Below, in pieces: positions 55,460-64,000 of a stretch of 64,000 bases of DNA. Every line of letters starts with the position of its first letter. Positions within the stretch are counted from its first letter, which is position 1. Under the pieces are notes generated by a model. That model was not told the DNA's origin, did not search any database, and saw only the letters and a list, made by a program, of their open reading frames with translations. The stretch is from JAQIBY01 sp963676165. GTDB taxonomy: Bacteria > Bacteroidota > Bacteroidia > Bacteroidales > ML635J-15. The position numbers were made by a program, and so were the translations under genes. The stretch is from the NCBI GenBank assembly GCA_963676165.1, contig OY781043.1, forward strand, positions 558,001 to 622,000. The letters are read 5' to 3'.

Positions 55460-56482
55460 ATGGGTATATTCTCATTTTTAACACAGGAAATTGCCATTGA
55501 TTTAGGGACGGCAAATACAATTATCATATACAACGATAAGATATTGGTGGATGAACCTTCTATTGTTGCGTTGGATGAAAAAACAGGTAAAATGATTGCG
55601 ATTGGGCATAAAGCAAGGCAAATGCACGGGAAAACGCATGCTAATATTCGTACAATTCGTCCTTTACGTGATGGTGTTATCGCCGATTTTCATGCTGCTG
55701 AGATAATGATTCGAGGTATGATCAAAATGATCAATAAGAAAAAGCGTTGGATCAATCCATCTCTAAAAATGGTAGTATGTATTCCTTCAGGAAGTACAGA
55801 AGTTGAGATTCGTGCGGTACGTGACTCTGCCGAGCATGCCGGAGCAAGAGAAGCATATCTTATTTATGAGCCAATGGCAGCGGCAATTGGTATTGGGGTT
55901 GATGTTGAAGCACCTGACGGAACGATGGTTGTTGATATTGGTGGTGGTACAACTGAGATTGCTGTAATTTCACTCGGTGGAATTGTATGTAATAAATCCA
56001 TCCGTGTTGCTGGTGACGAATTTACCGACGATATCATGGAATACATGCGCCATCAACATAACATTAAAATTGGAGACCGTACTGCTGAAGATATCAAAAT
56101 CCGAGTGGGTGCTGCAATGACAGAATTGGATGACCCACCAGAAGATTACATCATCCGTGGACCTCACCAAATGACTGCTTTACCAATTGAAATTCCAGTG
56201 TCTCACCAAGAAATAGCTCATAGCCTTGATAAGTCAATTTCTAAAATTGAAACTGCAATTATGGCTGTCTTGGAAGAAATTCCACCAGAATTGTATGCGG
56301 ATATTTACAACAAAGGAATTTATCTTGCAGGTGGAGGAGCTTTGTTACGTGGATTAGATAAACGCATCAAGCAGAAAACAAATATTCCTGTAATTGTAGC
56401 TGAAGATCCGTTGCATGCAGTTGCAAGAGGTACTGGCATTGCTCTGAAAAATGTGGATAAATTCCAGTTTTTGCTGAGATAA
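55460..56482 (+). CDS. mreB: Rod shape-determining protein MreB
   Basis: 340 residues, actin-like ATPase that forms membrane-bound filaments guiding lateral wall synthesis. Phosphate-1 motif 'DLGTANT' (residues 14-20), phosphate-2 'VVDIGGGTTEIAV', adenosine motif 'GIYLAGGGALLRGL'. It heads the mreB-mreC-mreD-mrdA-rodA operon; mreC starts 14 bases after its stop. Confidence 0.97.
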   Translation: MGIFSFLTQEIAIDLGTANTIIIYNDKILVDEPSIVALDEKTGKMIAIGHKARQMHGKTHANIRTIRPLRDGVIADFHAAEIMIRGMIKMINKKKRWINPSLKMVVCIPSGSTEVEIRAVRDSAEHAGAREAYLIYEPMAAAIGIGVDVEAPDGTMVVDIGGGTTEIAVISLGGIVCNKSIRVAGDEFTDDIMEYMRHQHNIKIGDRTAEDIKIRVGAAMTELDDPPEDYIIRGPHQMTALPIEIPVSHQEIAHSLDKSISKIETAIMAVLEEIPPELYADIYNKGIYLAGGGALLRGLDKRIKQKTNIPVIVAEDPLHAVARGTGIALKNVDKFQFLLR

Positions 56483-56496
56483 TTCGGGAGTGACTC

Positions 56497-57288
56497 ATGA
56501 GAAATCTGCTTAAACTGTTTTTGAAATACTATGCAGTCTTTCTCTTCATCTTATTGGAGTTTGCTGCGCTATTTCTGGTGTTTCAGCAAAATCACTATCA
56601 TAATGCTGTCTTTATAAACAGTGCCTCTGGGCTAGTTGGGTATGTGAACGAAAAAGTTACCAATGTAACCGACTATTTGAGCTTGAAGGAGGAAAATGAA
56701 CGACTGCAAAATGAAAATTTGCGCTTGCAACGTATGTTGGAAAATCAATTATCAAAATCGCCTGCGCAAGTTGATGAGTTCATTGATGCAGAAGTGGTGA
56801 ACAATTCAGTTGTTCGTCAAAAAAACTATATTACAATTGACAAAGGCGAAAATTTTGGAGTGCAGAAGCAGATGGGGGTTATGGGACCTGATGGAGTTGT
56901 GGGTATTGTTGAAAACACAAGTGCACATTTTGCAAGTGTAATTCCTCTCATTAATTTGAATTTCAAGCTGAGTGCAGAACTGTCTAAAAATAATTATTAC
57001 GGCTCTTTGGGGTGGGATGGTAAAGACATTCGTATTGCACAGCTTAATGAAATCCCTAATTATGTGGATGTCCAAAAAGGTGATACTGTTGTGACGAGCG
57101 GATTTTCTTCCAGTTTTGATCAAGGTCGAATGATTGGAACTGTATATTCTGCTGAAAAATCTGATGCAAGTGCATTCTGGACAATTCGTGTGAAGTTGGT
57201 TACAGATTATCGTAGTGTCAATAAAGTCTATCTGATCAATAAAGCATCACTAAACGAACAAAGCGCATTGGAGGCTGAGCATGATTAA
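56497..57288 (+). CDS. mreC: Rod shape-determining protein MreC
   Basis: 263 residues: one N-terminal membrane helix (about 9-30), a periplasmic coiled coil (about 65-90, 'EENERLQNENLRLQRMLENQ'), then two beta-barrel subdomains ('VDKGENFGVQKQMGV'-like block and 'GDTVVTSGFSSSFDQG'). It links MreB to the wall-synthesis enzymes. It overlaps mreD by 8 bases. Confidence 0.93.
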   Translation: MRNLLKLFLKYYAVFLFILLEFAALFLVFQQNHYHNAVFINSASGLVGYVNEKVTNVTDYLSLKEENERLQNENLRLQRMLENQLSKSPAQVDEFIDAEVVNNSVVRQKNYITIDKGENFGVQKQMGVMGPDGVVGIVENTSAHFASVIPLINLNFKLSAELSKNNYYGSLGWDGKDIRIAQLNEIPNYVDVQKGDTVVTSGFSSSFDQGRMIGTVYSAEKSDASAFWTIRVKLVTDYRSVNKVYLINKASLNEQSALEAEHD

Positions 57289-57787
57289 ACATTTACCGAA
57301 ATATAGCCTTATTTTCCTCGTCTGTATTCTATTGCAGGTTGTGCTTTTTAACGAGATGCAAATTTCACGTTATCTAAATCCTTCGTTCTATGTTTTGTTT
57401 GTGTTACTTCTTCCTTTTGAAACTCCCAAATGGCTGCAATTAATTTCTGCATTTCTCTTAGGAGTATTAGTTGATGCATTTACAAATACACCAGGGATGA
57501 ATGCTGCTGCACTCGTGCTTATGAGTTTTTTACGTCCTGGAATTCTTAGCTTGGTAAGCCCTCGTGAAGGATATGAACCTGGTATGTTTCCCCGCATTTC
57601 TTACATGGGAATTGGTTGGTTTTTAAAGTACAGCATGCCATTAATTTTAGTTCATCAATTGGCACTTTATTTTATTGAGGCATTGAGCTTTCATTTTATA
57701 GGAACAACTTTATTAGTTGCCCTTTCAAATACACTTGCAACAACATTCTTCGTTGTATTAAGTCAGTATATTATGTTTAAACGCTAA
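57281..57787 (+). CDS. mreD: Rod shape-determining protein MreD
   Basis: 168 residues with about five membrane helices and the MreD-like 'LGVLVDAFTNTPGMNAAALVL' block. It is small and poorly conserved as usual, but its position between mreC and mrdA is diagnostic. The start overlaps mreC by 8 bases, and the stop overlaps the next ATG by one base (TAATG). Confidence 0.9.
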   Translation: MIKHLPKYSLIFLVCILLQVVLFNEMQISRYLNPSFYVLFVLLLPFETPKWLQLISAFLLGVLVDAFTNTPGMNAAALVLMSFLRPGILSLVSPREGYEPGMFPRISYMGIGWFLKYSMPLILVHQLALYFIEALSFHFIGTTLLVALSNTLATTFFVVLSQYIMFKR

Positions 57788-59610
57788 TGAATAAACCGGA
57801 ACCAAGAACATATGTTATTGGATCAATCATTGTCGTAATTGCTTTGATCCTTATTTCCCGTTTGTTTTATTTGCAAGTAATTAGTGATGAGTACAAAGTA
57901 TCTGCTCTCAATAACTCACAGCGACATATTGTTCAATATCCACCTCGAGGAATTATTTACGATAGAGATTCAAACATCATTGTAAGCAATAAAGCGGGCT
58001 ATGATTTAATGGTTATTCCAAGGCAGGTACAAGAGATTGATAGCATACGACTCGCAAATGCTTTGGGCATAGATTTGGAAACCTTTCATGAACGTTTTCT
58101 GAAGGCTTCTACCTACTCTCGTTTTCAGCCATCTGTGTTTTATAAAATGATGTCAGCTGAAGAATATGCACGAATCCAAGAAATACTCTACGATTTTGAA
58201 GGGTTTTATGTGCAGCCTAGGGTAATGCGTCAATATGCCGGACAAGTAGGGGCGCATATTGTGGGTGATATAGGAGAAGTCAATCAGCGAATCATTGATA
58301 ATGATTCCTATTATCATTTAGGAGATTATTGTGGTGCGAATGGAATTGAAAAGTATTATGAAAACTATCTGCGTGGTGAAAAAGGTGTAAAGATTTTTCT
58401 CGTTGATGCACATAATCGAATTAAAGAGTCGTATAAAAATGGACGATTCGATACTCTCCCTGTTGCTGGGAAATCATTAGTGTCAAGTATAGATATTGAG
58501 TTGCAGGCTTATGGCGAAAAGTTGTTTGAGAATAAAATTGGAGGGTTAGTTGCAATTGAACCGTCAACAGGAGAAGTGCTGGCAATGGTTTCTTCTCCCG
58601 GATATGATCCCAACTTATTGGTTGGTCGTAAACGTGGTTACTACTATGATAGTTTGTTGAATGCTGAGAACCGACCGCTTTTTAATCGTGCGATTAATTC
58701 GGCATATCCTCCAGGTAGTACCTTTAAAGTTGCGCAAGCTATGGTTGCTCTCGATGAAGGATTTATTAGTGAGCATACTTCCATTCCATGCAACAAATCA
58801 TGGGTGAATTGTCATAACCATCCACCTGCAACTGATGTGAGTAAAGCAGTGCAGTTCTCTTGTAATCCATACTTTTATCAGGTGTTTAAACGCATGGTGC
58901 AACGAGGCTACGAAGAAAGTATTTTTAGAGATTCGCCTTTAGGTTTGGACTTGTGGAAAGAAAAGATAACTCTCTTAGGTTTTGGACAAGCATTGGATGT
59001 TGGATTACCAGGTGTTTCTGCCGGACAAATTCCAGGTTCTGATTATTATGATGCTCTATACGGACAGTATCGTTGGGCCTTTAGTACCATTTATTCTTTG
59101 AGTATCGGTCAAGGGGAAATTTTAGCAACTCCTCTACAAATTGCAAATTTTTCATGCATCATCGCAAACAGAGGATATTATTATACCCCACATGTTGTGA
59201 AATCTGTTGAAGGAATTGGAAAAGAACTGAAATACCGTGAACGGCACATTATGTCATTTAAGGAAGAAATTTATCCTCCTGTTATTGAGGGGATGAAAAA
59301 TGCCGTAAATGCACCTCATGGTACTGCAGGCCTTGCAAAAGTGAAAGATGTTATTGTCTGTGGGAAAACTGGAACAGCACAAAACCCACAAGGAGAAGAC
59401 CATTCTATCTTTATGGCTTTTGCTCCCATGGATGATCCTAAAATTGCGATTGCAGTGTATGTTGAAAATGCTGGGTTTGGTGGTACCTGGGCAGCACCAA
59501 TGGCGGGCTTGATGATTGAAAAGTATTTGACTGATACTATTACAAATACGTGGGGTGAGGAGAGAATATTAAATGCAAATTTAATTCCTGAGGAGGAAGA
59601 GAATGAATAA
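57787..59610 (+). CDS. mrdA: Penicillin-binding protein 2 (transpeptidase)
   Basis: 607 residues. N-terminal membrane helix, PBP dimerisation domain (about 50-220), then the transpeptidase domain with SXXK = Ser311-Thr-Phe-Lys314, SXN = Ser358-Cys-Asn and KTG = Lys527-Thr-Gly529. It cross-links peptidoglycan in the elongasome with the glycosyltransferase RodA, whose gene overlaps its end by 8 bases. Confidence 0.96.
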   Translation: MNKPEPRTYVIGSIIVVIALILISRLFYLQVISDEYKVSALNNSQRHIVQYPPRGIIYDRDSNIIVSNKAGYDLMVIPRQVQEIDSIRLANALGIDLETFHERFLKASTYSRFQPSVFYKMMSAEEYARIQEILYDFEGFYVQPRVMRQYAGQVGAHIVGDIGEVNQRIIDNDSYYHLGDYCGANGIEKYYENYLRGEKGVKIFLVDAHNRIKESYKNGRFDTLPVAGKSLVSSIDIELQAYGEKLFENKIGGLVAIEPSTGEVLAMVSSPGYDPNLLVGRKRGYYYDSLLNAENRPLFNRAINSAYPPGSTFKVAQAMVALDEGFISEHTSIPCNKSWVNCHNHPPATDVSKAVQFSCNPYFYQVFKRMVQRGYEESIFRDSPLGLDLWKEKITLLGFGQALDVGLPGVSAGQIPGSDYYDALYGQYRWAFSTIYSLSIGQGEILATPLQIANFSCIIANRGYYYTPHVVKSVEGIGKELKYRERHIMSFKEEIYPPVIEGMKNAVNAPHGTAGLAKVKDVIVCGKTGTAQNPQGEDHSIFMAFAPMDDPKIAIAVYVENAGFGGTWAAPMAGLMIEKYLTDTITNTWGEERILNANLIPEEEENE

Positions 59611-61027
59611 GCGCATCAATATATTGAGACAACTGGATTGGTTTAGTATCATCGTTTTTATGATATTAGCAGCAATGGGTTGGTTTAGTATTTTTTCATC
59701 CTCATATGAAGGTTTTGGTGATTCATTTTTTACTCCCGGAAGCCGTCAGATGAAACAATTGATATGGATAGGCATGTCGGTTCTTCTTGTGCTTTTGATA
59801 TTTCTTATTGATAGTAAGTTCTTTTCTGCCTTTGCCTATGTGCTTTACGGGGTGGCAATGTTTGGGTTGCTGGCTGTATTATTCCTTGGCAAGGAGGTAA
59901 ATGGAGCTCGATCTTGGTTTGAATTTGGTGCATTTCGTTTCCAGCCTGCTGAGTTTGCAAAGATTTTTACAGCACTAGCCCTTGCACAGTTGCTTACGGG
60001 TTTTCAATTTAATATTAAGAAAACAAAGCACTTATTGATGGCATTTGCTATCATGTTTCTTCCTGCGGTCTTTATTATTTTGCAAAATGATACAGGTTCT
60101 GCGCTTGTCTTTTTTGCCCTTATCATTGTGCTTTATCGTGAAGGCATGAATGCCACCTATTTAATAATTGCCTTATCTATAGCATTGTTGTTTATTCTTT
60201 CTGTTGTTGTTACTGCAGGCTGGGTTTTATTGGGTATTGCAATTGTTCTTATGTTGCTGTATTGGTTAAATGAACATGATAATAAAGGCTTCCTATTTGC
60301 ATTTTTAATATCTGCATCAATTGGTGTGGGATTATATTTTCTGAATGATGCCAGTGTGATTAGCTTGGATTTCTCATGGATAGTAACAATTGCAGTGTTG
60401 TCCACTATTATTGTTTTGTTGCCTAAGATGCTTAGAGCACGCAGGAAAACTGGATTGGTGCTGAGTTTGGTCCTTGTAGGGTCTGTTATCTATATTAATA
60501 CCTTGGATTTTGTATATTACGATGTGTTGAAACAACATCAGCGTGATCGTATTGAACACACTCTTGGACTTAAAGAAGATCCCTTAGGTATTGGTTACAA
60601 TGTGAATCAAAGTAAAATAGCAATTGGTTCCGGAGGTTTTAAAGGGAAGGGATTTTTACAAGGGACTCAAACTAAATTTGACTTTGTTCCTGAGCAAAGT
60701 ACTGACTTTATTTTTTGTACTGTGGGTGAGGAGTTTGGTTTTATAGGGACCTCGGCTGTTGTAATTTTGTTTGCTGTTTTACTTGTGCGTTTGGTGATGT
60801 TAGCTGAGCGGCAGCGATCAAGATTCTCACGTGTATATGGGTATGCTGTTGTTGCTGTAATTTTCTTTCACGTCACAATTAATATTGGAATGACAATTGG
60901 GTTAATGCCGGTAATTGGTATTCCTTTACCTTTCTTTAGCTATGGAGGCTCGTCCTTTATGGCATTTACTGTTTTCCTTTTTATTTTCCTGAGGCTTGAT
61001 GCCAATCGCTTGGAAATTTTTAGGTAG
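59603..61027 (+). CDS. rodA: Rod shape-determining protein RodA (SEDS peptidoglycan glycosyltransferase)
   Basis: 474 residues, polytopic. SEDS hallmarks: 'GARSWFEFGAFRFQPAEFAKI', 'QNDTGSALVF', 'FVPEQSTDFIF' and 'GIPLPFFSYGGSSF'. It polymerises lipid II glycan strands together with PBP2. It is somewhat longer than the enteric protein because of extra hydrophobic segments around residues 190-300, a feature often seen in Bacteroidota. Last gene of the operon. Confidence 0.96.
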   Translation: MNKRINILRQLDWFSIIVFMILAAMGWFSIFSSSYEGFGDSFFTPGSRQMKQLIWIGMSVLLVLLIFLIDSKFFSAFAYVLYGVAMFGLLAVLFLGKEVNGARSWFEFGAFRFQPAEFAKIFTALALAQLLTGFQFNIKKTKHLLMAFAIMFLPAVFIILQNDTGSALVFFALIIVLYREGMNATYLIIALSIALLFILSVVVTAGWVLLGIAIVLMLLYWLNEHDNKGFLFAFLISASIGVGLYFLNDASVISLDFSWIVTIAVLSTIIVLLPKMLRARRKTGLVLSLVLVGSVIYINTLDFVYYDVLKQHQRDRIEHTLGLKEDPLGIGYNVNQSKIAIGSGGFKGKGFLQGTQTKFDFVPEQSTDFIFCTVGEEFGFIGTSAVVILFAVLLVRLVMLAERQRSRFSRVYGYAVVAVIFFHVTINIGMTIGLMPVIGIPLPFFSYGGSSFMAFTVFLFIFLRLDANRLEIFR

Positions 61028-61115
61028 TTTTTCTAAACAATTGCTTCCAATTTAGACAGGTAGAATTAAACTTTTGCTTTGATTTTTTTGTTGTAGGGAG
61101 TAAAAGGTAAAAACT

Positions 61116-62786
61116 ATGTTAACAGATATTGATATTGCCAGAAAGGCAAAAATTAAACCGATTAAAGAAATTGCGGCAAAACTTGGTATTGATGAAAATC
61201 AAATTGAACCATATGGTCATGATAAAGCGAAATTGCCGCTTCACTTAATTAATGAAAAGAAAATTGATGAATCTCGCTTAATCCTTGTAACAGCAATCAC
61301 TCCAACTCCGGCTGGAGAAGGTAAAACTACCACCTCAATTGGTTTGTCTCAAGCAATGAATTTATTGGGTCACCAGACTACGGTTGTGTTGCGTGAGCCA
61401 TCTTTAGGTCCTGTATTTGGTATTAAAGGTGGAGCTGCAGGTGGAGGTTATTCTCAGGTCATTCCGATGGAGGATATCAACCTACATTTTACAGGTGATC
61501 TTGCTGCAATCGAGAAAGCGCACAACTTGCTTTCTGCAATGATTGATAATGAGTTGCACTATCAGGCACACGACTTGGATATTGACCCTCGTACCGTGAC
61601 GTGGAAACGTGTAATGGATATGAATGAAAGAGCTTTGCGTCATGTGGTGATTGGTTTAGGTGGTAAAACACAAGGTGTCCCAAGAGAGACAGGGTTTGAT
61701 ATTACTGCCGCTTCAGAAGTTATGGCAATTCTATGTTTGGCTGCTGATGCTGAAGATTTGAAAAAGCGTTTGGGAAATATTTTTATTGGGTTCACTTACG
61801 ATAAAAAACCTGTTTATGCGAAAGATTTGAATGCTCAAGGAGCAATGGCAGCCTTGTTGAAAGATGCGATTAAACCGAATTTAGTGCAAACCTTAGAGGG
61901 AACTCCTGCAATAATTCATGGTGGTCCATTTGCAAATATTGCTCAAGGAACAAACTCTATTCTTGCAACTAAAATGGGGCTTTCTCTTTCAGATTATGTT
62001 GTGACAGAGGCTGGTTTTGCTTCTGATCTTGGTGCTGAAAAATTTTATGATATCAAAGCTCAATATGGTAATTTGAATGTCAATGCGACAGTTTTAGTTG
62101 CAACTATCCGTGCCTTGAAATATCATGGGGGAGTTGCAGTAAAAGATCTTAATGAACCTAACCCTGAAGCTGTGAAGAAGGGACTGGACAATTTGGATAA
62201 ACACATTGAAAATGTTCGATTGTTTAACATTAATCCAATTGTTGCGATTAATCAATTTAGTAGCGACACTGAGGAAGAAATTGAGATTGTTAAATCACAT
62301 TGTGAAAGTGTAAATGTTCAGGTTGCTGTTAACAGTGCGTGGGCAGATGGTGGTGAAGGTGCAAAAGATTTAGCCGAGAAAGTTGTTGCTGCAGCAGATT
62401 CATGTACTGTATGTTTTGAACCTTTATATCAGTTTGACTGGGATGTTGAAAAGAAAATTAAAACCATAGCACAAAAGGTTTATGGCGCAAAAGACGTGGA
62501 ATATTCGCGTAAAGCCCGTAAGAATCTTGAAACTATCCAGAAATTGAATTTGGACAAGGTGCCAATTTGTATTGCAAAAACACAAAAGTCGCTTTCTGAT
62601 AATCCGCTATTGCGAAACAGACCGAAAGACTTCATTCTTAATATTCGTGAAATAGAAATGGCGGCAGGAGCTGGCTTTATTGTCCCTATTGCAGGTGATA
62701 TTATGCGAATGCCTGGCTTGCCTCGTATTCCTTCAGCTGAGAATATTGACATCGATAAGGATGGAAATATTTCAGGACTATTTTAG
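61116..62786 (+). CDS. fhs: Formate-tetrahydrofolate ligase
   Basis: 556 residues, full length. It makes 10-formyl-THF from formate, THF and ATP. P-loop TPAGEGKTT (residues 64-72), 'REPSLGPVFGIKGGAAGGGYSQV' block (positions about 90-112), 'LNLDKVPICIAKTQ' and 'GAGFIVPIAGDIMRMPGLP' near the end are typical. It probably has its own transcription start in the 88-base gap after rodA. It supplies the one-carbon unit used by PurH. Confidence 0.97.
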   Translation: MLTDIDIARKAKIKPIKEIAAKLGIDENQIEPYGHDKAKLPLHLINEKKIDESRLILVTAITPTPAGEGKTTTSIGLSQAMNLLGHQTTVVLREPSLGPVFGIKGGAAGGGYSQVIPMEDINLHFTGDLAAIEKAHNLLSAMIDNELHYQAHDLDIDPRTVTWKRVMDMNERALRHVVIGLGGKTQGVPRETGFDITAASEVMAILCLAADAEDLKKRLGNIFIGFTYDKKPVYAKDLNAQGAMAALLKDAIKPNLVQTLEGTPAIIHGGPFANIAQGTNSILATKMGLSLSDYVVTEAGFASDLGAEKFYDIKAQYGNLNVNATVLVATIRALKYHGGVAVKDLNEPNPEAVKKGLDNLDKHIENVRLFNINPIVAINQFSSDTEEEIEIVKSHCESVNVQVAVNSAWADGGEGAKDLAEKVVAAADSCTVCFEPLYQFDWDVEKKIKTIAQKVYGAKDVEYSRKARKNLETIQKLNLDKVPICIAKTQKSLSDNPLLRNRPKDFILNIREIEMAAGAGFIVPIAGDIMRMPGLPRIPSAENIDIDKDGNISGLF

Positions 62787-62997
62787 ATAGTCTTTATTGG
62801 TGTGAATTTTATTTGCGCTAGGGCGTAAACTGGCAGCTTTGTGTTTACTATGATTTATTGCTGTTTTCCAAGCATGGCTTTTTCCTCAAAAGAATTTACA
62901 GCAATGGCATAGTAGGTTCAAACTATAAGTTGCAGACCGACCCGTAGGGTAGCGCCATAATAAGTATTGTTTGACTTGTGAGTCCTTTCTTAGATTC

Positions 62998-63489
62998 TTA
63001 TCTCAACTTGAAAAATTCCCATTCATTCCCTGAATAATTAAGAAGTTTAATAAAATCTTGAGTTTTGATTTTCAAAATTGCATTATGCATGTTTGGTAAA
63101 AAAGTGACGTATTCTGTGTCTTGAAGTGATTTGTCAATAAAAACTTTTGTGTGATTTTCTGTGTCGTTGAGTAAGGAAAAAACAGAGACCGCTCCAGGTT
63201 TTGTCTTAATCCATTTGTCCATGCGTTTTTCGGATGCAAAACTGATTTTCCCTTTCTTGAAATGATCCTCAAGAATCTTAACTTGAAACTCCTCGTAATA
63301 TTTTGAAATAACCAGAAAATGTTGATTCCCCTTATGGTTACGTAAAAACAGATTCTTGCATCGTTCAGCATTAATACGTTTCCAGAACGCTCCATCATCC
63401 TCCGTTGAGAAATCACGTGGGGATTCGTAATATTCGTAACTTATCTTGAGTTTGTCTAGTGTCGTGTAAACGATTTCTTGACCAATCAT
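62998..63489 (-). CDS. YbaK/ProX-type prolyl-tRNA deacylase
   Basis: 163 residues, single YbaK/aaRS-associated domain. Motifs: 'CKNLFLRNHKGNQHFLVIS' (with the substrate-binding Lys and 'FLR'), 'KTKPGAVSVFSLLND' and 'VFIDKSL', as in ProX/PrdX proteins that hydrolyse Ala-tRNA-Pro or similar mischarged tRNAs. It overlaps the upstream meaB gene by 4 bases (ATGA). The 62787-62997 gap after fhs is non-coding as far as I can see. Confidence 0.85.
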   Translation of the reverse strand: MIGQEIVYTTLDKLKISYEYYESPRDFSTEDDGAFWKRINAERCKNLFLRNHKGNQHFLVISKYYEEFQVKILEDHFKKGKISFASEKRMDKWIKTKPGAVSVFSLLNDTENHTKVFIDKSLQDTEYVTFLPNMHNAILKIKTQDFIKLLNYSGNEWEFFKLR

Positions 63490-64000
63490 TGTGTTTTATG
63501 CTTTGAATAGTAAAGATTCAGTAATTCATGTGCGGCAGCAAAGGATGATTTTTTATCGGATAAAACTTCGTTTTCCATTTGTTTAATTACCTCTTTCATG
63601 TTTTGACCAGAATAAAAGTCAGATTTGAGACTTTCATTGATGGTTTCATACATCCAATACCTTGCTTGTTCTTTTCTTCGTAAGTCAAAATAGCCATTCC
63701 CTTTGCATTGAGCAACATAGTCCATAACGGTATCCCAGATTTCAGTAAGACCTGTTTTTTCATATGCTGAGCATGTAAGAACTTTTGGAGACCAACCGTT
63801 GTCAGCTGGAGGGAAAAGATGCAGTGCAGAGGTGTATTCTGCTTTTGCCAATTTTGCACGTTGCAAATTATCTCCATCAGCTTTATTGATAGCAATGGCA
63901 TCTGCCATTTCCATAATACCTCGTTTAATGCCTTGTAGCTCATCGCCTGCTCCTGTAAGCATTAGGAGTAAGAAAAAGTCAACCATAGAATGTACAGCAA
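63486..64000 (-). CDS. meaB: MeaB/ArgK-type GTPase (C-terminal part; 5' end outside window)
   Basis: The frame stays open to the window end, reading 'AVHSMVDFFLLLMLTGAGDELQG', which continues a MeaB-type G-protein; about 171 residues are seen. It has NKAD ('AIAINKADGDN') as the guanine-specificity motif and the C-terminal helical dimerisation region. Known role: chaperone that protects and loads methylmalonyl-CoA mutase with B12. The N-terminal G1 motif lies beyond the window. Confidence 0.88.
   Translation of the reverse strand, partial: AVHSMVDFFLLLMLTGAGDELQGIKRGIMEMADAIAINKADGDNLQRAKLAKAEYTSALHLFPPADNGWSPKVLTCSAYEKTGLTEIWDTVMDYVAQCKGNGYFDLRRKEQARYWMYETINESLKSDFYSGQNMKEVIKQMENEVLSDKKSSFAAAHELLNLYYSKHKTQ

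Overview
The window is AT-rich DNA from a Bacteroidota (Bacteroidetes) chromosome. The evidence is seven large secreted proteins with type IX secretion system (T9SS) C-terminal sorting domains, promoters of the TTTG / TANNTTTG type, a gingipain-like C25 peptidase, small beta-barrel outer-membrane proteins, an exosortase, and the gene order purH-mreBCD-mrdA-rodA. The genus cannot be named from this. No T9SS core gene lies in the window; only cargo is seen.

Layout. 1-16.1 kb is a surface-protein region: the end of a leucine-rich-repeat/PEGA-like T9SS protein, a DUF1338 enzyme, a giant hyalin-repeat T9SS protein, an operon of a fibre-like protein, a caspase-like (clan CD) T9SS protein and a beta-barrel, then two more barrels and a broken one. 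16.2-20.1 kb holds a GT39-like membrane glycosyltransferase, a small membrane protein, a nitroreductase and a methyltransferase. 20.2-25.3 kb is a C25 (gingipain-family) multidomain peptidase. 25.3-26.4 kb is a two-gene permease.

26.4-39.7 kb (minus strand) is the most unusual region. A TPR/AraC membrane regulator is followed by three cassettes. Each cassette is a large T9SS-type surface protein plus, 28 bases downstream, a 70-71 residue secreted micro-protein ending in a PIDGG/hydrophobic/poly-Lys tail (PID-CTERM type). The last cassette runs straight into an exosortase (Cys109/Arg150/His169) and a polytopic partner. About 1.5 kb of each cassette is nearly identical in all three copies, while the N-terminal modules are unrelated. 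I read this as a modular surface-display system maintained by recombination.

39.9-48.99 kb: valS, a membrane KAP-family P-loop NTPase, and an operon for an arginine-decarboxylase-like PLP enzyme, agmatinase and a deoxyhypusine-synthase-like protein lacking the catalytic lysine.

49.0-50.9 kb is an RNA and repeat zone. It has tRNA-Ser(CGA), a 122-bp tandem duplication of hairpins, tRNA-Val(TAC), and three tandem units of about 404 bp. Each unit carries a GIY-YIG nuclease gene and a copy of the tRNA-Val 3' half plus its terminator.

50.9-64 kb is housekeeping: folC with two secreted proteins of unknown function, purH, the rod-shape operon mreB-mreC-mreD-mrdA-rodA, fhs, a YbaK/ProX-type prolyl-tRNA deacylase and the end of meaB. 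Domain names come from reading motifs by eye; no search was run.
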